Virus record (IMG/VR): IMGVR_UViG_3300024255_000043
Coordinates: 1-48,831 of that record
Reading direction: 5' to 3' (one strand)
DNA length: 48,831 nucleotides
Origin: a virus
This document shows positions 44,794-48,831 of the stretch, one piece after another. Under the pieces are notes generated by a model. It saw nothing but the letters and a program-made list of their open reading frames with translations, was not told the DNA's origin and made no database searches. Within the stretch, counting starts at the first letter, position 1. The number at the start of each line of letters is the position of its first letter. A program made the translations under genes and the position numbers.

Positions 44794-44870
44794 CAGCCAC
44801 CAAACTTGGCTTTAGCGGCTGCAACCTTGCGACTCCACAATTCGGGCTTGGTCTTTTTAGCAGTACTCAT
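44793..44870 (-). CDS. Truncated basic protein, 25 aa
   Basis: MSTAKKTKPELWSRKVAAAK to KFGG. The motif K-P-E-L-W-x-x-x, then K-x-K-x-G-G is how small DUF5872-like phage proteins begin; these normally continue S-A-R-x-x-Q for about 30 more residues. Here the frame stops with TGA before SARAV, next to the HNH remnant. Its ATG overlaps the upstream stop. Confidence 0.5.
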   Translation of the reverse strand: MSTAKKTKPELWSRKVAAAKAKFGG

Positions 44871-45193
44871 TTCTTTTTACTCCTAGGATTGTAGCCGGGC
44901 TTCGATTTACGCTTGGTGCCACCATTAGCTAGGCGTCCGTTCTTGCCGTGGCCATTACGTGCGCGATTCTTCTTGGGATCCTCCAGCTTAAACTTGCCGT
45001 TTTTAGCATGGGACACATCACTTCCGCCCTTCCCCATGATGCCACGAGCCCTACGCTCTTTAGCGAGTTCAGCGCGATACTTTTTTCTCGAAGGTTTATC
45101 GTTACGTTTTTTATCGTACGCTAATTTTTTCCTGTAAGATTCAGGATTGCTGGCATAGAAAGCAGCTGTTGACCTTTTCTTTTTCTGTGCCAT
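44867..45193 (-). CDS. Basic hypothetical protein, 108 aa
   Basis: Starts MAQKKKRSTAAFYASNPESY; segments KKLAYDKKRNDKPSRKKYRAELAK, GGSDVSHAKNGK and NRARNGHG recall a family of basic proteins in cyanophages and giant viruses, where Y-A-S-N-P-E-S-x-x-K-K precedes a K/Y-rich repeat. Binding to DNA or to capsid RNA is possible. Function unknown. Confidence 0.65.
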   Translation of the reverse strand: MAQKKKRSTAAFYASNPESYRKKLAYDKKRNDKPSRKKYRAELAKERRARGIMGKGGSDVSHAKNGKFKLEDPKKNRARNGHGKNGRLANGGTKRKSKPGYNPRSKKK

Positions 45194-45211
45194 GGCCTCA
45201 ACTGTTCTGAT

Positions 45212-45556
45212 CTAGTCTTCCAGGTTTTCTTTAAGTTGATCGTTGATTTCAATCTGCTTATCTAATTTTGACCTTAACCGCTTGGATTCTCCTGCCTGCT
45301 CGAGCACATGGTAATCAATCCGCTTGACCAGATACTGTTGACCAGTTTTCATTTCGCCCAATGTATCAAATAGGCGATCTGTGTAATTCTGAAACTCAAC
45401 TTTAGTCAGATAGTTTTCAGCCATCTTAACCTCAAGGCGATCAACACGATCTCCAGCTGCAATAGCCCGAGTGAGCGCGTCTTCGGCTCGACGCCAAGTG
45501 AAACTGCCCCACCCCAGAAGAGCTGTAAGCATTATACCAAAAGCGTATTCGGGCAC
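45212..45556 (-). CDS. Membrane-anchored coiled-coil protein, 114 aa
   Basis: N-terminal hydrophobic segment (YAFGIMLTALLGWGSF), then a long helix (DALTRAIAAGDRVDRLEVKMAENY) and a charged coiled coil (ESKRLRSKLDKQIEINDQLKENL). The layout is that of an inner-membrane spanin or of an N-terminal anchor protein. It is close to the holin-like gene, so a lysis role is possible. Confidence 0.6.
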   Translation of the reverse strand: MPEYAFGIMLTALLGWGSFTWRRAEDALTRAIAAGDRVDRLEVKMAENYLTKVEFQNYTDRLFDTLGEMKTGQQYLVKRIDYHVLEQAGESKRLRSKLDKQIEINDQLKENLED

Positions 45557-45771
45557 GATTGCATCATCTCATAGCTTAGTCTACCATGATCCTGATTACT
45601 GTTCACTTCATTCGGCTGAGAAGTGGACGCAAAAGTGTGAGGTAAGATACAAACGGTAAACATTGTGGCGGCGCCTGCGAAGAATGACAAGAGAGCATTG
45701 TTCGCAAGAGCAAGCCGAGCTTGGCCTCGATAGTAACTTTCCGAGGATTGATTAGAGTGGGGTCCCATCAT
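45532..45771 (-). CDS. Membrane protein, 79 aa
   Basis: Starts MMGPHSNQSSESYYRG; one membrane segment near residues 21-42 (LANNALLSFFAGAATMFTVCILP), then a soluble tail (SNQDHGRLSYEMMQSCPN). It might be the outer half of a spanin pair, but no lipobox is visible. It overlaps both neighbours. Confidence 0.55.
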   Translation of the reverse strand: MMGPHSNQSSESYYRGQARLALANNALLSFFAGAATMFTVCILPHTFASTSQPNEVNSNQDHGRLSYEMMQSCPNTLLV

Positions 45772-45937
45772 GGTTTTTTTGTCCTGGCTGGTATCCACGA
45801 CCTTTAAAACCTGTAACGGGATCAGTGATCTGACGTTCAGCAGTTTTAATGTCAGTGGTTGCGTCTGAATCAGCATCGATATTAATACCCTCGATGAAAC
45901 GAGGGCCTACCGAGTATTCAACATAAAAGTCAGACAT
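45752..45937 (-). CDS. Small hypothetical protein, 61 aa
   Basis: MSDFYVEYSVGPRFIEGINIDADSDATTDI at the start, acidic, and a glycine-rich end (GFKGRGYQPGQKNHDG). Probably a small virion or fibre-related protein. Function unknown. Confidence 0.6.
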   Translation of the reverse strand: MSDFYVEYSVGPRFIEGINIDADSDATTDIKTAERQITDPVTGFKGRGYQPGQKNHDGTPL

Positions 45938-45971
45938 GAATCGTCCTCCCTATCTTAGAGTTCCATGAGAA

Positions 45972-46325
45972 TTAGAGATTTGCCTCAATTTCCTTACATT
46001 GGGCAAAGATCTCCATCTTGGGTAGTGCATTTTTTAGATCGTGTCCTTGATCCATGGCCCAATCAAGAAGCTCAGCCTTTGTCATGTCCTCTAGGGCCTC
46101 CTCTTCTGCCAGAGGCTCAGTCAAAGACTCGGTGCTGTCATAGGGGTCGGAACCGGCCTCTACGACGATCTCAGGCAGCTGATTCAAAGGCTTATGAACC
46201 TTTGCTTTCAGGCCTTCCTCAACCCAGCCGTCGGCCTTCAGCTCTCGGGCTTGAATACTGTAATACGCACCGCGACGGTCGTCACCCTTGACGAACCAGG
46301 TTGGAAGCTTATCTAGATGTGGCAT
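45972..46325 (-). CDS. Hypothetical protein with HeH/SAP-like domain, 117 aa
   Basis: N-terminal part LPTWFVKGDDRRGAYYSIQARELKADGW could form a small strand domain. The end (residues about 80-115), MTKAELLDWAMDQGHDLKN and PKMEIFAQCKEI, is a helix-extension-helix (SAP/LEM-like) unit seen in phage virion proteins. It may connect tail or head parts. Confidence 0.65.
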   Translation of the reverse strand: MPHLDKLPTWFVKGDDRRGAYYSIQARELKADGWVEEGLKAKVHKPLNQLPEIVVEAGSDPYDSTESLTEPLAEEEALEDMTKAELLDWAMDQGHDLKNALPKMEIFAQCKEIEANL

Positions 46326-46331
46326 GACACT

Positions 46332-46356
46332 AAAAAGGGGCCTATACAGACCCCCT
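46332..46356 (-). terminator. Rho-independent terminator after the 46383 gene
   Basis: Minus strand: GGGG, GTCTGTATAGG, CCCC, then five T. It overlaps the next promoter. Confidence 0.7.
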
Positions 46357-46367
46357 AGTATGCCAAG
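46355..46367 (-). promoter_or_regulatory. Late-type promoter CTTGGCATACTAG
   Basis: One base from the TerS element (CTTTGGCATACTAG). 30 bases before the ATG at 46325. Confidence 0.55.
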
Positions 46368-46382
46368 GATTACCCTTGCCGG

Positions 46383-47690
46383 TTAGGTATATACAATCTG
46401 AAGACGACCGTTCGACTCATGGTAAACGTCTCCGTCAACCAGCCCACCAGCTTTCGCTGCAGAGTTGTTGGAATACATCGGAATCGTGTTGCCTGCGAAC
46501 GAGAGCTGGCCGGTAGCGCGGACACTAGGCCCAATAGCTAAGCCAAAGGTCAACGCATCGTCGGCGGTTGGAATAGCTCCAGAAACCTCGATGTTCGTCA
46601 AGCTCAGAGTGTAGTAGTTGGTGTCGTAGGATGCGTCACTTGCCAGATCAGCCTTAAACACGTCGGCGGAATCGTTTCCGTTAGTAACGTAGACCGTCAC
46701 ACCTTTCTTCAGCATGAAATCAAAGAACACCTTCATGTCCCGACCGTCACGGTCCTCTTCGTGCAAATAGATCGTAGCGACACTGCTGAGAGTGGTGTCA
46801 TCGTAGCGAAGCTTCCCGGTTCCAGGACCAGTACCCGTTGCCGTGGAGAACTTGTAGCGGGTTGCGTTTACGCTGACTGCGCCGCGCTCGATGCCTTTCT
46901 CAAGATCGCGCAATGCACCCTTGACTGTCTGGTTGTCTTCAATTGTATTACCAGCGAAAGTGCCGAGATCAGTATCCCCAACACTGACTCCAAGCCCCTC
47001 CCTCAGAAGCTTAGCCTTTGAGCCAAGAGTCTCCAAGGTGGCTTTAAGTGTCGCGTTATCAGTCAGCTCATCGGTAGTAAATGCACCAACACCCGTCGCG
47101 TCATCAACGTCGAACCCAAGAGCCTGCTCGATGCTGTAGGCATTGGTTGTGGTGATGACACCAAGACTAACATTGTCAAGAGAGCTGGGAGTTGATCCGG
47201 CTACTGATACAGAGGTAATTCCGATCGTTATCGTCGTGCTGCTAAACGACGCAGAAGTCACCCTGGCCTTCAGATGCGAAGCGCCGGTTCCCGCCATGTT
47301 CTGCAGAAGAATGATAGCACCTGGCTGCAGGTACTCCTCGGCCTGTGCGTCAACGCGCTTACCCTTAGAATTCAGCACAGAAGCATAGATAACCGTGGCG
47401 GTTGCCCAGGTAGAGCTGTCTAGATGTACGGTGCTAGCAGAGGCTACGTTGCCAGCCGTAGAGGTGTTGTACAGATAGCTTGTCGATACGACAGATGGCT
47501 GGGAATCGATGTCGATTTCAATGTCAGTAGTGTCGCCAATCTGCACGATTGATTCGGTACTGCCATCATCTTTCTTGATGTAAAGCTTGCCGTCATAAGT
47601 GTTGATACCAATCTCTCCTAGGTCAAGCTGGGAGGTGGTAGGGACTCGGCCTGCTACGGCTGATCGGCGGAGTTGAATTTTTTCAGACAT
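46383..47690 (-). CDS. Tail fibre/virion protein with repeat units, 435 aa
   Basis: The N-terminus KIQLRRSAVAGRVPTTSQL followed by DLGEIGINTYDGKLYIKKDDG is the classic start of phage fibre proteins (L-G-E-I-G-I-N-x-x-D-G-K-L-Y-I-K), used to attach to the virion. Two copies of the D-L-G-x-F-x-G-x-T-I-x-D-N repeat (residues about 205-270) connect it to the 39983 fibre. The C-terminal domain is beta-rich, and DVYHESNGRLQIVYT closes it. A late-type promoter precedes it. Confidence 0.75.
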   Translation of the reverse strand: MSEKIQLRRSAVAGRVPTTSQLDLGEIGINTYDGKLYIKKDDGSTESIVQIGDTTDIEIDIDSQPSVVSTSYLYNTSTAGNVASASTVHLDSSTWATATVIYASVLNSKGKRVDAQAEEYLQPGAIILLQNMAGTGASHLKARVTSASFSSTTITIGITSVSVAGSTPSSLDNVSLGVITTTNAYSIEQALGFDVDDATGVGAFTTDELTDNATLKATLETLGSKAKLLREGLGVSVGDTDLGTFAGNTIEDNQTVKGALRDLEKGIERGAVSVNATRYKFSTATGTGPGTGKLRYDDTTLSSVATIYLHEEDRDGRDMKVFFDFMLKKGVTVYVTNGNDSADVFKADLASDASYDTNYYTLSLTNIEVSGAIPTADDALTFGLAIGPSVRATGQLSFAGNTIPMYSNNSAAKAGGLVDGDVYHESNGRLQIVYT

Positions 47691-47729
47691 TGCTATTTAG
47701 CGGGTAAAGACCCTTATGTAAGGACCTAT

Positions 47730-47741
47730 TAGTTTGCCAAG
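47730..47741 (-). promoter_or_regulatory. Late-type promoter variant CTTGGCAAACTA
   Basis: Same family, with AAACTA in place of ATACTA. Just after the terminator at 47746. Confidence 0.45.
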
Positions 47742-47745
47742 GCAT

Positions 47746-47769
47746 TAAAAAAGGGGCCCGAAGGCCCCA
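47746..47769 (-). terminator. Rho-independent terminator after the right-edge fibre
   Basis: Minus strand: GGGGCC, TTCG, GGCCCC, then six T. Confidence 0.9.
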
Positions 47770-47792
47770 GATCCATTGATATGACAGGGATC

Positions 47793-48831
47793 TTAAAAAG
47801 TTCCCCCATCGATAGAGCAACCGTCAATTGTCCCGCCAGTGATGTCAACAGCGTTCTTGTTCTGAACGGCCATGTTGCCAAGACCCAGAGTTGTACGAGC
47901 GGCAGAAGCGCTGCTGTCGTCCAGCAGGCTACGTGCATAGCTAGTAAGTGAGGTGGTTCCAAGCTCGGTGGAGCTAACGGAGTAGACCATCTCGTTGGCG
48001 TTGAACGCAAGACCTGAAATCAGGGTCAAGGTTCCGCTCAAAGGCTGAGCATCGGTGATGCTATAACCAGCAAGCGTCGTAGGAGTAACGAAGCTAGTGG
48101 CGCGGCCATAAGCGTCAACGGTCAAGCCGTTGTAGGTTCCGGCAGTACCGTGAGTAGCCAGATCAATGTTATTAGCATTGACGACCACGCGGTCAGAGGA
48201 AGCGGTGTTGACGTCGATAGTGTTGCCACTCTTCGTCAAACCAGCACCAGCCGTGATTTGTCCTGCGCCAGAGAACTGGCTGAAGGCAAGGGCTGTAGAA
48301 CCAAGAGTGATTGCGCCTTCCGTAGAAAGAACGAAACCGCTGTTGGAATTAAGGGTTCCTTCTTCAACGAAGGAGAACATGCCAGGAGTTACCTCGCCAG
48401 CAGGAGTGTTATCAGCATCGGTAGAACGGGTCCAGGAGCTGCCCGAGACAACGGTGTAGATACCGTTCTCAGAAGCTGTGGACTGGTTCTTGACCAAGAC
48501 ACGATCGCCAGCAACGAGGTTGACACCGTCAACGGTTTGGACGCCAGAGAGGGTGATGTCTTCGGTCGTAGCGACACGCACAGAGCCTTTTACATCAAGG
48601 CCAGTAGCAGTAGCGTCAACATACGCCTTGGTGGCAGCGTCTTGATCGCCAGTAGGATCGGCAAGGCCAGTTAGGCGCTGACCGTTCATTGCCACAGCAG
48701 CTGAAGGCTGTGTCAACTGGTCTAAACGGTTGGTTTGTACACCAGCGTCGAAGTCAGAGACTTGTGTGTGTACAATATTGATGCTCTGAGCAGAGGCGGC
48801 AGTGGCACGGCCTTGTGCATCAAAGGTAACA
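47793..48831 (-). CDS. Tail fibre protein, 5' end outside the window
   Basis: At least 346 codons, open to the right edge; the first ones seen read TFDAQGRATAASAQ and SDFDAGVQTNRLDQL. The domain at about residues 45-190 from the edge (GLADPTGDQDAATKAYVDAT, DRVLVKNQSTASENGIY, LAFSQFSGAG) is a near copy of the centre of the 39983 fibre. The C-terminal part has a repeat-poor beta/helix mix with LLDDSSASAARTTLGLGNMAV, typical of tail-fibre ends, and IDGCSIDGGTF last. A shorter frame starting at 48716 (TTG) is only an internal codon. Confidence 0.75.
   Translation of the reverse strand, partial: VTFDAQGRATAASAQSINIVHTQVSDFDAGVQTNRLDQLTQPSAAVAMNGQRLTGLADPTGDQDAATKAYVDATATGLDVKGSVRVATTEDITLSGVQTVDGVNLVAGDRVLVKNQSTASENGIYTVVSGSSWTRSTDADNTPAGEVTPGMFSFVEEGTLNSNSGFVLSTEGAITLGSTALAFSQFSGAGQITAGAGLTKSGNTIDVNTASSDRVVVNANNIDLATHGTAGTYNGLTVDAYGRATSFVTPTTLAGYSITDAQPLSGTLTLISGLAFNANEMVYSVSSTELGTTSLTSYARSLLDDSSASAARTTLGLGNMAVQNKNAVDITGGTIDGCSIDGGTF

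Noticed and set aside
1-48831. tRNA genes, CRISPR arrays, integrase or repressor
   Set aside because: No cloverleaf with a normal T-loop, no regularly spaced repeats and no recombinase motif were found by eye.
48717-48831. Start of the right-edge fibre at TTG 48716
   Set aside because: The frame stays open to the window edge with fibre-like sequence, so the gene begins outside.

Overview
This window is a stretch of a tailed double-stranded DNA phage that infects cyanobacteria. The phage assignment rests on a large terminase (split by an intein), a small terminase subunit, a DUF4055-type portal, fibre proteins, an endolysin and a compact replication and recombination set. The cyanobacterial host is suggested by a 34-residue high-light-inducible protein (Hli), a DUF4278-type protein, a monomeric B12-dependent ribonucleotide reductase, ThyX, and a partial protein at the left edge resembling CpeS/CpcS phycobilin lyases. 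No integrase, repressor or tRNA gene was recognised, so a lytic lifestyle is likely but not proven. No major capsid, head protease, tape-measure or tail-tube gene was recognised, so the rest of the virion genes probably lie outside the window.

Layout, left to right. (1) 1-10.5 kb: a dense minus-strand array of about 45 very small genes. Most are unknown; many are joined by ATGA stop/start overlaps, and several gene ends encode the next gene's Shine-Dalgarno site. It includes the CpeS-like fragment, a cupin-like protein, a secreted protein, a DUF4278 protein and a protein equal to the NrdR zinc ribbon alone. (2) 10.5-24.6 kb, minus strand: portal, dCTP deaminase, class II RNR, small genes, a secreted muramidase-like protein, glutaredoxin, metallophosphoesterase, DnaG-type primase, a sigma factor, TerL with a class 3-like intein, TerS and Hli. 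(3) 24.6-31.8 kb, minus strand: ThyX, RecE-like exonuclease, RusA resolvase, a DUF1599-like protein, SSB, a second sigma factor and a Bet-type annealing protein, followed by an unexplained structured stretch near 31.2-31.5 kb. (4) 31.8-35.2 kb: a divergent control region (possible origin) and a plus-strand replication operon (winged-helix protein, DnaB helicase, unknown). (5) 35.2-48.8 kb: a candidate small RNA, an HNH endonuclease, a GH24-C39 endolysin, several fibre proteins, a short plus-strand cluster, a basic/membrane small-gene cluster, and fibre genes running off the right edge.

How the genes fit together: RNR, the NrdR-like ribbon, glutaredoxin, dCTP deaminase, ThyX and the DUF1599 protein form a nucleotide-supply set. 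Primase, DnaB, SSB, exonuclease, Bet and RusA form a replication-recombination set. Two extended -10 promoter families recur (TGTGATATACTG-like before replication and recombination genes; TTGGCATACTAG-like before TerS and virion genes), often directly after a terminator hairpin. The two phage sigma factors are plausible readers of one of them. This link is inference.
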